From: Desulfurobacterium indicum
GTDB lineage: Bacteria; Aquificota; Aquificia; Desulfurobacteriales; Desulfurobacteriaceae
Length of the DNA stretch: 64,000 bases
Assembly (NCBI RefSeq): GCF_001968985.1
Contig: NZ_MOEN01000002.1
Span: 40,799-104,798, forward strand
Direction of reading: 5' to 3'
Below the pieces are notes generated by a model. That model ran no database searches, was not told the origin of the DNA, and was given only the letters and a program-made list of their open reading frames with translations. The position numbers and the translations under genes are program-made. This document shows, piece after piece, positions 16,718-24,545 of the stretch. Each line of letters opens with the position of its first letter. Positions within the stretch are counted from its first letter, which is position 1.

Positions 16718-17545
16718 TTATTCGTTTAAGATTTTGTCTACGTCTAATTTAATCTGTTTTTTAAGCTCTTCAATAGAGTTAAATCTTCTCTCTTCTCTGA
16801 CGAATCTTTTAAAGTCCACTTTTACAAGTGCTTGTTTTTTTATTTCCAGTTTCTTTCCTATTACATGAACTTCCAGAATTGGTTTTTCTCCATTAAAGGT
16901 GGGTCTTGTTCCAAAGTTTGCTATGCCTTTAAATGTTTTTTTGTTATATGTCAATTCAACTTCATATACTCCAAAAGGCAGCAGAAGTTTTTTCTCAGTT
17001 TTAACATTTACAGTTGGGAATCCAATGGTTTTTCCTATTCCCTGTCCTTTAACAGTGACACCCATGGTGAAAAATTTAAAGCCAAGGAGATGATTCGCTT
17101 TTTCTATACTTCCCTGCTTTAAAAGCTCTTTTATCCATGATGTGCTGATTTTTCTGCCGTTTTCCTCTACTGGTGGAACAGGAATGACTTTTATACCATA
17201 CTTTTTCCCCAGTATTTTTGCTGTTTCTACGTTACCGCTTCTTCCCTTTCCGAACCGCCAATCAATACCTACAACTAAATATGTGCAATTACAGGTTTTC
17301 AAAAATGCAAAAAATTCTTCGGGGGTAAGATTTTTTATTTCGTCAAATTTTATATTGTTCAATTTCACATTGAACTTTTCTGCAAGGTATTCCCTTTCTT
17401 TTTCTGTAAATAGCAGATTATCACTGTTGGGAGGAGGCCATATTGAAAATATTTCTACAATCTTGGCTAGTTTTCTTGCGTCTTCTATCAGTTTTTGATG
17501 TCCTCTGTGAAAGCTTTCAAACTTCCCTACTATGCATGATTTCAT
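16718..17545 (-). CDS. ribF: Bifunctional riboflavin kinase/FAD synthetase
   Basis: Makes FMN and then FAD. At 275 residues it is slightly shorter than usual. The N-terminal nucleotidyltransferase domain has the FHRGHQKLIEDA motif (HxGH type) and WRFGKGRSG. The C-terminal flavokinase domain has GKTIGFPTVNV and ANFGTRPTF. The start overlaps the end of deoC by 29 bases. Riboflavin ring synthesis (ribD) is encoded elsewhere in the window. Confidence 0.95.
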   Translation of the reverse strand: MKSCIVGKFESFHRGHQKLIEDARKLAKIVEIFSIWPPPNSDNLLFTEKEREYLAEKFNVKLNNIKFDEIKNLTPEEFFAFLKTCNCTYLVVGIDWRFGKGRSGNVETAKILGKKYGIKVIPVPPVEENGRKISTSWIKELLKQGSIEKANHLLGFKFFTMGVTVKGQGIGKTIGFPTVNVKTEKKLLLPFGVYEVELTYNKKTFKGIANFGTRPTFNGEKPILEVHVIGKKLEIKKQALVKVDFKRFVREERRFNSIEELKKQIKLDVDKILNE

Positions 17546-18179
17546 TGGCTATCCTTTCTCCAGAACTTGTGCCTATTCTATCAGCGCCAGCTTCTATAAA
17601 TTTTACGGCATCATCAAGGTTCCTTATGCCGCCTGACGCTTTTACTTTTGCTTTCTTTCTTGCTATCGTTTTTAAAAGTTTTACGTCTTCAACGGTAGCA
17701 CCATACTTTCCGTAGCCCGTTGATGTTTTCAGAAAGTCCCAGCCTGTATCAACGGCAATCTGACCTACGGTAATTTTTTCTTCTTCTGTTAGATAGCAAC
17801 ATTCCATTATTAGCTTTATAATCTGTTCTTCACTGATTTCTCTAACTCTTATTAGTTCTTTCTCCAGTTTTTGCCATTTTTTCTCTTTTACGAGAGATAT
17901 GTTTAGGACAATATCAAGTTCGCTAGCTCCGTCGCTTATGGCTTTTTCGGTTTCAACGATTATGGAGCGAAAAGAAACTCCGTGAAGAGGAAAGCCGATG
18001 ACCGTTGCTATTTTTTCCGACGGCAAAAGTGTTGATGCGAGTTTCACATGTTTAGGTAGTATGCAGAGTGTTGCGAAATTGAATCTCCTTGTAAGTTCGG
18101 CACCTTTTACTACATCGTCTTCTGTTGTGGTTGCTTTAAGGATTGAATGGTCTATCTTTGAAAGTATCTCTTTCATCAC
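17517..18179 (-). CDS. deoC: Deoxyribose-phosphate aldolase
   Basis: Splits 2-deoxyribose-5-phosphate to glyceraldehyde-3-phosphate and acetaldehyde. At 220 residues it is normal length. The Schiff-base lysine lies in DFLKTSTGYGKYGAT and the second conserved lysine in KVKASGGIRN. The motif VIGFPLHG differs slightly from the common GFPLG. It is the first gene of the leftward deoC-ribF-era-rsuA group and diverges from rluB with about 50 bases between. Confidence 0.95.
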   Translation of the reverse strand: MMKEILSKIDHSILKATTTEDDVVKGAELTRRFNFATLCILPKHVKLASTLLPSEKIATVIGFPLHGVSFRSIIVETEKAISDGASELDIVLNISLVKEKKWQKLEKELIRVREISEEQIIKLIMECCYLTEEEKITVGQIAVDTGWDFLKTSTGYGKYGATVEDVKLLKTIARKKAKVKASGGIRNLDDAVKFIEAGADRIGTSSGERIANEIMHSREV

Positions 18180-18230
18180 GGTGTCTCCTTGAAATTTAGA
18201 AATATTATAACCTTATTGAGGGAGGAAATA

Positions 18231-18971
18231 ATGAGATTAAACAGATTTTTATCATACGCAGGTTTCGGTGCAAGGAGAAAAGTTGAAGAACTTATTAAAC
18301 AGCAAAGAGTAACTGTTAACGGGGAAGTTGTTGATTCTCCGGCAGTTGATGTTGATCCAAAAAAAGATGTTGTTCAGGTTGACGGTGAGAGAGTCAGGCT
18401 TCCTAAAAAGTTTGTTTACCTTCTGTTTAATAAGCCACAGAGTGTTTTAACTACAATGGAGAAGGTAGAGGGAGACAGAAGAACAACGGTAAGGGATTTT
18501 TTCAGAAAGTATCCTGTCAGAATTTTCCCCGTTGGAAGGCTTGATTACAATACGGAGGGGCTTCTACTTATGACAAATGATGGAGAGCTTGCAGACAGGC
18601 TAATGCATCCAAGATACCATGTTCCTAAAACGTATATTGCTAAAGTAAAAGGTAGGGTGACTCCAGCAGAGATAGAACGGATGAAAAAGGGAGCAAAATT
18701 GGAGGATGGATTTGTTAAACCGTTGTCGATTAAATATCTTAAACCAAGCAGGACAGGAAAAAACACTTACCTGGAGATAACAATAGATGTCGGTAGAAAT
18801 AGAATAGTTAGAAGATTTTTTCAAAGATTTAAACATCCTGTTCTTAAATTAAAAAGAATTAGCATAGGATCTTTGAAGCTTGGGAATTTACCGAGAGGTT
18901 ATTACAGGGAGCTGACAAGGGAGGAAGTTGAGAAACTGAAAGAAGCAGTAGGTTTGAAAGAGGGGGACTAA
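18231..18971 (+). CDS. rluB: RluB-type 23S rRNA pseudouridine synthase
   Basis: A second S4-domain pseudouridine synthase, 246 residues. It begins with the S4 domain MRLNRFLSYAGFGARRK. The catalytic motif is GRLDYNTEGLLLMTNDG. The C-terminal DVGRNRIVRRFFQRFKH resembles RluB, which modifies 23S rRNA helix 89. It is a paralogue of the rsuA-like gene 2.4 kb away. The frame opens at 18189, but GGAGG lies directly before ATG 18231. Monocistronic between divergent deoC and convergent fba. Confidence 0.9.
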   Translation: MRLNRFLSYAGFGARRKVEELIKQQRVTVNGEVVDSPAVDVDPKKDVVQVDGERVRLPKKFVYLLFNKPQSVLTTMEKVEGDRRTTVRDFFRKYPVRIFPVGRLDYNTEGLLLMTNDGELADRLMHPRYHVPKTYIAKVKGRVTPAEIERMKKGAKLEDGFVKPLSIKYLKPSRTGKNTYLEITIDVGRNRIVRRFFQRFKHPVLKLKRISIGSLKLGNLPRGYYRELTREEVEKLKEAVGLKEGD

Positions 18972-18990
18972 TCCCCCTCGATAAACTTTT
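18960..18990. terminator. Hairpin terminator between rluB and fba
   Basis: GAGGGGGA (18960-18967), loop CTAA including the rluB stop, and TCCCCCTC (18972-18979). A partial T tract follows on the plus strand. It lies between convergent genes and may act on both. Confidence 0.7.
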
Positions 18991-20368
18991 ATTCCGGTTT
19001 TTCAGGAAGCACTTTGACAGGTTTGATGTATTCATCGGTATATTTTTTCGTGTCGTAGACTTTGAGCTGATCGAACAGAAATCTAAACTTTGCTTCTAGT
19101 GCGTCTAATATGTTTTCTTTTATGTCTGACGGTAGATCCCAGAACCGCTTTTTGAACGGTCCAAATCCCTTTTTTCTAAGCTTGTAAATAAACTGTTCTT
19201 CTGTCCAGTCCTCTTTCCACTCGTTGGAGAAGTTTTCTTTCAGGTATACATAAATTTCTTTTTTCATTTCTTCAGGAAGGTGATCGTAAATTATGTTCTG
19301 AAATCCCGTTGCAAGATGTATTTCAGAAGCTTTCACCTCAGGAAACTTATGGAATAGTTCGTCCGGAAGTGTAGATGCACCGTGCTGAACGGCACCTGAC
19401 ATACTGTATTTTTTCCTTGCCACTTTACCAATGGATTCAAGAACTGAAAAATCAAGTTTAACTTTTGCTACGCTTCCATCAGGGAGAGGAATACCACCGT
19501 GTTCTGTTCCTGTTTGGACGCTGATTTTACTTATGTAAGAGAGATTGTCTCCATATTCTTTTAAGGTTTTCAGGTATCCTTCCATGAAAGCTTCAAATTC
19601 TTCCGGTGTAGAGTTTTTACCACCGATATGTCCTATTTCACCACCGACTGAGACTGTTATTCTTTCTGGTTCGATTTCCCTTATGAATGCTGTCATTTTT
19701 GCGGTGTTAAGGTAGTTGTGATACTGTTGCTCTGTAAGTGTTGGTTTTGAGTAGTCAACAAGTGTTGAAGGATCAATGTCAATGTTGTAAAAGCCAGCTT
19801 CTATAGCTTCTCTTGTTAAATCCTGAATTGCTTTAAGCTCTTTTTCAGGATCCTCAAAGTAATTTTTTGCCTTAAACTGGAAGTGGTCTCCCTGTATAAA
19901 AACAGGACCTTTGTAACCTTCTTTTACTGCAGCAGCAAGAGCACATGAGGCATACTCTTCAGGCCTTTGATACGTGTAACCTATTTCGGATTTTGCAATC
20001 TCAAGGATGAAGGCTGTCATATCTTTCTCAACAGCGATTTTGAAAATTCTTCTCATAACGTCGTAAGACATACCTCTTATGTTCATTGCAGGAACAGTGA
20101 ACCATCTGTCCAATTTTTCTTTTCCCATCCCGTCTATGTAAAGATCATGGATGGATGCAGGGATTGCTCCAAAATCAAGGGCAATTGCTCTGATTAGCCA
20201 TCGGCTAAATCGCTTTGCTTCCTCATCTCCGAAAACGGCTGTGTAAATTAGATCGTCAATAATGCCTTTCCTTAGAGCCTCTTCGTTGAGTATTTTTACT
20301 TCTTTGTCGTTGACTTCAACGATACCTTTAAGAGATTTTTTAATCTCCTCCACATTTAAAGCTTTCAT
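18989..20368 (-). CDS. fba: Long-form class II fructose-bisphosphate aldolase-like protein
   Basis: A zinc-dependent TIM-barrel aldolase, 459 residues, about 100 longer than common class II enzymes. Candidate metal and catalytic residues are visible: GDHFQFK (Asp and His), GGEIGHIGG, QTGTEHGG and VQHGAST. The mid-region NIDIDPSTLVDYS fits the barrel. Extra helical sequence at both ends (residues 1-75 and 370-459) explains the length. The reaction is probably reversible cleavage of fructose-1,6-bisphosphate in gluconeogenesis, in line with ppsA in the same window. A different sugar-bisphosphate substrate cannot be excluded. Its promoter lies in the 104-base gap shared with divergent aroA. Confidence 0.78.
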   Translation of the reverse strand: MKALNVEEIKKSLKGIVEVNDKEVKILNEEALRKGIIDDLIYTAVFGDEEAKRFSRWLIRAIALDFGAIPASIHDLYIDGMGKEKLDRWFTVPAMNIRGMSYDVMRRIFKIAVEKDMTAFILEIAKSEIGYTYQRPEEYASCALAAAVKEGYKGPVFIQGDHFQFKAKNYFEDPEKELKAIQDLTREAIEAGFYNIDIDPSTLVDYSKPTLTEQQYHNYLNTAKMTAFIREIEPERITVSVGGEIGHIGGKNSTPEEFEAFMEGYLKTLKEYGDNLSYISKISVQTGTEHGGIPLPDGSVAKVKLDFSVLESIGKVARKKYSMSGAVQHGASTLPDELFHKFPEVKASEIHLATGFQNIIYDHLPEEMKKEIYVYLKENFSNEWKEDWTEEQFIYKLRKKGFGPFKKRFWDLPSDIKENILDALEAKFRFLFDQLKVYDTKKYTDEYIKPVKVLPEKPE

Positions 20369-20472
20369 AACTTACCTCCCGGCTTTTAAATTATTGAAAC
20401 TGCATAGTTTATTTTAATATAGATTGCTATAATTTTCTTCTGTTTATCAATCTATTTCCAGGGAGTTGGCTT

Positions 20473-21759
20473 ATGTATGAAGTTAAATTTAAAGGAAGTT
20501 TAAAAGGCACCTTGAGAGTTCCATCAGATAAATCTATCTCTCACAGGTCTATTATGCTTGGTTCTATTAATGATGGAGAGGTGGTTGTTAAAAATTTTCT
20601 CCGTTCGGAAGATTGCCTGAATACTCTTAAGGCTTTTAAGGCATTGGGCGTTAACATAGAAGACAACGAGACTCTTATAAAGATACACGGTAAAGGTAAG
20701 TTTTTGAAAGAACCTTTTGATGTTCTTGATGTAGGGAATTCAGGAACTTCAATAAGATTAATATCAGGAATTCTCGCCGGTCAGCCATTCTATTCTGTTC
20801 TTACCGGTGATAGATATCTGAGAAAAAGGCCTATGGACAGGATAGCTATTCCGTTAAGAATGATGGGAGCTACCATTTTAGGTAGAGAGAACGGGAAATA
20901 TCCTCCTCTTACTATTATTGGTAAGAATCCACTGAACGGTATTGATTACAAAAGTCCTAAAGCAAGTGCACAAGTTAAATCTTGTATCCTGCTCGCGGGA
21001 CTTTTTACAGATGAAGAAGTAAAAGTAACTGAACCTGCCAGGAGCCGCGATCATACGGAAAGGATGCTTAAAGCGTTTGGAGTAGATGTTGAAGTTGACG
21101 GATTGACAGTTTCATTGGGGAAAAACAGGGTATTAAAAGCTGATATGGAGATAGATGTTCCTGCGGATATTTCATCTGCGGCATTTTTTATGGTTGCTGC
21201 TGCAATTGTTCCGGGATCTGAGATTATTTTGGAAGATGTAATTCTTAATCCGACAAGAACGGGTATTCTTGATGTTATGGAGAAAATGGGTGTGAATTTT
21301 GAAATTATTAATAAGAGAGTGGTCTCTGGTGAAGAAGTAGGGAATATAAAGGTATCTTATTCTTCTGAATTAAAAGCCATTTCAATTTCAGGAGATATAA
21401 TTCCGCGTTTAATAGATGAAATACCAATAATTTCTATTTTGGCTACGCAAGCGGAAGGAAAAACAGTAATTAGAAATGCAGCAGAACTCAGAGTAAAAGA
21501 AAGCGATAGGATAAAATCAATTGTTTCCAACCTTAAGAATTTAGGAATTAACGTGGAAGAATTTGAGGATGGATTTATGATACAAGGAAAATCTAAAATT
21601 GCCGGCGGAGAAGTTAGTGGTTTTGGGGATCATAGAATAGCTATGTCATTTTTAATCGCTTCTTTAATTTCTGAAGATACAATTTATATTGATGATATAG
21701 ATTGTATAGCTACATCTTATCCGAATTTTTTGAGTGATTTAAAATTTCTATTAAAGTGA
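20473..21759 (+). CDS. aroA: 3-phosphoshikimate 1-carboxyvinyltransferase (EPSP synthase)
   Basis: Joins PEP to shikimate-3-phosphate in aromatic amino acid synthesis. The 428-residue protein has the N-terminal PSDKSISHRSIMLGS motif, the LDVGNSGTSIRL loop and the C-terminal ELRVKESDRI and GDHRIAMSF segments. GGGAG lies before the ATG. A TATAAT at 20428-20433 in the intergenic region is a likely -10 element. Followed by the pilus cluster after 104 bases with a separate promoter candidate. Confidence 0.97.
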   Translation: MYEVKFKGSLKGTLRVPSDKSISHRSIMLGSINDGEVVVKNFLRSEDCLNTLKAFKALGVNIEDNETLIKIHGKGKFLKEPFDVLDVGNSGTSIRLISGILAGQPFYSVLTGDRYLRKRPMDRIAIPLRMMGATILGRENGKYPPLTIIGKNPLNGIDYKSPKASAQVKSCILLAGLFTDEEVKVTEPARSRDHTERMLKAFGVDVEVDGLTVSLGKNRVLKADMEIDVPADISSAAFFMVAAAIVPGSEIILEDVILNPTRTGILDVMEKMGVNFEIINKRVVSGEEVGNIKVSYSSELKAISISGDIIPRLIDEIPIISILATQAEGKTVIRNAAELRVKESDRIKSIVSNLKNLGINVEEFEDGFMIQGKSKIAGGEVSGFGDHRIAMSFLIASLISEDTIYIDDIDCIATSYPNFLSDLKFLLK

Positions 21760-21764
21760 TGCTC

Positions 21765-21794
21765 TTGACATGTGAAGAAAAAATTTCGTAACAT
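21765..21794 (+). promoter_or_regulatory. Possible promoter of the pilMNOPQ operon
   Basis: Consensus TTGACA (21765-21770), an 18-base spacer and TAACAT (21789-21794), about 70 bases before pilM. No sigma-54 type GG/GC element was seen. Confidence 0.45.
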
Positions 21795-21863
21795 TACAGA
21801 TGAGAAATGCTGAAAAGAATAGATTTACAGATTTGTTTTAATGATAGAATTAGGGGATGAGGA

Positions 21864-22922
21864 ATGATAAATCTTGACAGTATAATTGGGGTTTTTACCG
21901 GAAGAAAAGTTCTTTTTACAGGTGTTGATATAGGAACGTCGAGTATAAAAGTTTGTAAATTAAGGGAAAGAAAAGGACTTTATAGCGTTGTTAATTACGG
22001 AAAAACCGAATATGAAGAGTCATATATAGTCGGTACCGAAATTATTGATTTTGTTTCTCTTTCTGCTAAAATGAAAGAAAGTGTGCAGACTGTTGCTTCT
22101 GATACAAAAAATATAGCTGTTCAGGTTCCCCTGTCTTTGTGCTTTTACACTGTTATAAGTGCTTCTCCAACAGAAAATCCCGATAAGATTGCCTCAGAGC
22201 ATATCAGGGGGATTATTTCTGAAGATGATCTAGATAAAGTAGTTGTCAAATATCAGACGTTGCCCGTTTCCATCTCTGATGATCATATTGATATAGCTAT
22301 TGCTGCAGTTAAGAGGGATATACTTGAAGAGTATATTGCTCTTGCAGAGAATGCAGGTCTGAAGATTCAAGTTATAGATATAGAACCTTGTGCTATTAAC
22401 AATCAATTCTATCTTAACTATCCAGATAAAGTGATTGATTGTGTCTGTCTTGTAGATATAGGGGCGACATTTACAAAAATAATTATAAGTTACGGGGGAT
22501 ATCCGTATCTTACCAGAAATGTTGAGATGGGAAGTAACACTATAACTGAGCAACTTCAGAAAGAATACCTGATAAGTTATGGGGAAGCTGAAAGGTTGAA
22601 ATTTGGTTATGATCTGGAGTCTATTTCTTACGAAAAGGCTCTGAATGAGGTTATATCAAAAATAATAAGAAAAATATCAACAGAGATAATCTGGGCTATA
22701 GATAACTTTAATGATCGTTTCGGAAGGAATGTGGAAGAAATCTATCTCTTCGGTGGCGGTGCAAAACAGAAAAATCTTGTTTCTCTTTTAAAAAGTTTTA
22801 CCAATAAAAAAATTGAGCTCGGGGAGCCCCTTTACTTTAGTGGGATTGAGGGGGCTCAAGAATATGCCGTTTCTTGCGGACTAAGTCTAAGGTTTAAGGG
22901 TGACGAACATGTTAAGGTTTAA
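21864..22922 (+). CDS. pilM: Type IV pilus assembly protein PilM
   Basis: A cytoplasmic actin-like (ASKHA) protein that docks on the N-terminus of PilN. The 352 residues start with the nucleotide-binding loop GVDIGTSSIKVCKL. The second phosphate loop is CLVDIGATFTKIII and the adenosine motif EIYLFGGGAKQKN. It is first in the cluster, overlaps pilN by 14 bases and has GGGGATGAGG before its ATG. Confidence 0.95.
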   Translation: MINLDSIIGVFTGRKVLFTGVDIGTSSIKVCKLRERKGLYSVVNYGKTEYEESYIVGTEIIDFVSLSAKMKESVQTVASDTKNIAVQVPLSLCFYTVISASPTENPDKIASEHIRGIISEDDLDKVVVKYQTLPVSISDDHIDIAIAAVKRDILEEYIALAENAGLKIQVIDIEPCAINNQFYLNYPDKVIDCVCLVDIGATFTKIIISYGGYPYLTRNVEMGSNTITEQLQKEYLISYGEAERLKFGYDLESISYEKALNEVISKIIRKISTEIIWAIDNFNDRFGRNVEEIYLFGGGAKQKNLVSLLKSFTNKKIELGEPLYFSGIEGAQEYAVSCGLSLRFKGDEHVKV

Positions 22923-23460
22923 TTTCTTAGAAAAAAAAGAAACATTTGTAGAGAAGCTTCTGAAACCCGATGTAATTTTGGCGGTTTTACTTGCTCTTGC
23001 ACTTGCAGGAGGATTAAGCTGGTATACGGGACAACTTAAAATGCAGGAAGCTACTTTAAAGCAGGAAAATGCCAGGCTGGATAAAGAACTGGCAAGGTTG
23101 AAGAAAATTCAGCGGGAAGAAAAAAGGCTTATTAAAACAAGGGAAACACTTCAAAAGAAACTTCAAGTAATAAGTGAATTGGACAGAAAAAGAGATGTTC
23201 CTCAGTATATCTACTTTTTCGCCGATAGAAAAAATGTTCCTTACGGGGTATGGCTTACTGGATTGAGACAGTCAGGAGATAATATCTTTATTGAAGGTGG
23301 CGCTTACAATCTTAAATTGGTTTCTACTTTCCTCAAAAACATTGAGCAGGGCCTTGGATCTGTGAAGTTCCGCCAGACGAGTTATGAAGAGTATAAATCT
23401 AAGGATACCGGGAAGACCTATCATTATTACAAATTCCAGTTTAACGTGGAGATGAAGTGA
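22909..23460 (+). CDS. pilN: Type IV pilus assembly protein PilN
   Basis: An inner-membrane alignment-complex protein, 183 residues. A short cytoplasmic N-terminus (MLRFNFLEKKE), which docks on PilM, precedes one transmembrane helix (DVILAVLLALALAGGLSWYT). A coiled coil (residues about 45-90) and a small periplasmic ferredoxin-like domain follow. A GTG three codons upstream is possible, but the ATG at 22909 has AAGGGTG at good spacing. Its stop overlaps the pilO start by one base. Confidence 0.9.
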   Translation: MLRFNFLEKKETFVEKLLKPDVILAVLLALALAGGLSWYTGQLKMQEATLKQENARLDKELARLKKIQREEKRLIKTRETLQKKLQVISELDRKRDVPQYIYFFADRKNVPYGVWLTGLRQSGDNIFIEGGAYNLKLVSTFLKNIEQGLGSVKFRQTSYEEYKSKDTGKTYHYYKFQFNVEMK

Positions 23461-24107
23461 TGGCATTTGAAGGATTACTTGATGATTTAAAAGATAGGTG
23501 GGCTGAGATTCCTAAATGGCAGAAATGGATAGCTTATGTAGTAGTTTTGATAATTGCTGCTTATGTGTATAAGATGAATGTTATTGATCCTATTAATCTC
23601 AAAATAGAGCAATTAAAGAGACAAATATCTCAAAAGAGGGTTAAAGTAACCAGACTTCTTGCTGTTGAAAAAAGAAGGAATGAGCTTAAAAAAGAGATAG
23701 ATGAATTGGAAGCAAAAATAGCTGCTCTTGAAATCAAACTGCCTACAGGTAACGAGGAAGTCAGTGACATAATTAAGTCAATAGCAAAAAATACCGGGAA
23801 TACAGAGATAGGTTTAATTAAAAGAGGTAAGGAGCAGAACAAAGAATACTATAATCAGATTGATTACACAGTTGTTATGAAAACAAGATTTCCGAACTTT
23901 ATTGCCTGGTGTGAAAGTCTCGTTAAAGCTAATCGTATAATGACCTTTGGCGATATGTCAATGGTAGGGTTGACTCCTGAAAAGAAGAAGATGACGATAG
24001 AAAAACTATTTAAAGGAAAAGAACAAAAAAAAGAGAAAGAATATTATTCTTATAAATATACTGTACAGGTTAATCTTAATTTAAATGCTTATACGCTTAA
24101 GAGGTAA
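23460..24107 (+). CDS. pilO: Type IV pilus assembly protein PilO
   Basis: The partner of PilN in the periplasmic alignment complex, 215 residues. The transmembrane helix KWIAYVVVLIIAAYVY lies near residues 20-37. A long coiled coil (about 45-90, rich in KKEIDELEAKIAALE) and a C-terminal globular domain follow. Start and pilN stop share the sequence TGATG, so translation is coupled. A GTG one codon upstream gives the same protein plus one residue. Confidence 0.9.
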   Translation: MAFEGLLDDLKDRWAEIPKWQKWIAYVVVLIIAAYVYKMNVIDPINLKIEQLKRQISQKRVKVTRLLAVEKRRNELKKEIDELEAKIAALEIKLPTGNEEVSDIIKSIAKNTGNTEIGLIKRGKEQNKEYYNQIDYTVVMKTRFPNFIAWCESLVKANRIMTFGDMSMVGLTPEKKKMTIEKLFKGKEQKKEKEYYSYKYTVQVNLNLNAYTLKR

Positions 24108-24110
24108 CAG

Positions 24111-24545
24111 ATGAAAAAAGTTTTGAAAGCTTTCGTGCTAACGTTGGTTTTCTCAGGTGTTGCATATGCTTATATAGATCCGTTCTTGAATCCTATCTAT
24201 GTTCGTGAAATTATGGAGTGGCAGAAAAAGCAGAGAGAGCTTGAGGCGGAAAAGACCGTTATTACAGTAATTAAAAAGCCTAAAATTTTTAAATTGACAA
24301 AACCCCCTATAGGTAAACTCGTTTTAGAGGGGGTTATTGGTAGCGGTAATAGTTTAAAAGCAGTAGCTGCAGATCCTGTGACCGGAAAGGTTTATTTAAT
24401 AGCTCCAGGAGACGTTGTTGATGTAAATGCAAAAGTATTAAAAGTTTTACCTAACAAACTGGTATTAAAAGTTTATGAAAAGAAAGGCAAAAAATTGATT
24501 TCATCTGTGGTTATTATCAACTTCAATTCGGAGGAAGGGAAATGA
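24111..24545 (+). CDS. pilP: PilP-like periplasmic pilus protein
   Basis: A 144-residue periplasmic protein in the PilP position between pilO and pilQ. The N-terminus MKKVLKAFVLTLVFSGVAYA is a signal peptide. PilP is normally a lipoprotein, but no lipobox cysteine is present here. The conserved DPF segment follows directly (YIDPFLNP). The C-terminal domain GKLVLEGVIGSGNSLKAVA to NKLVLKV is the beta-sandwich that contacts the PilQ secretin. It overlaps pilQ by four bases. Confidence 0.85.
   Translation: MKKVLKAFVLTLVFSGVAYAYIDPFLNPIYVREIMEWQKKQRELEAEKTVITVIKKPKIFKLTKPPIGKLVLEGVIGSGNSLKAVAADPVTGKVYLIAPGDVVDVNAKVLKVLPNKLVLKVYEKKGKKLISSVVIINFNSEEGK

Noticed and set aside
21801..21842. 13-codon ORF before pilM
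   Set aside because: No ribosome-binding site and too short to judge.
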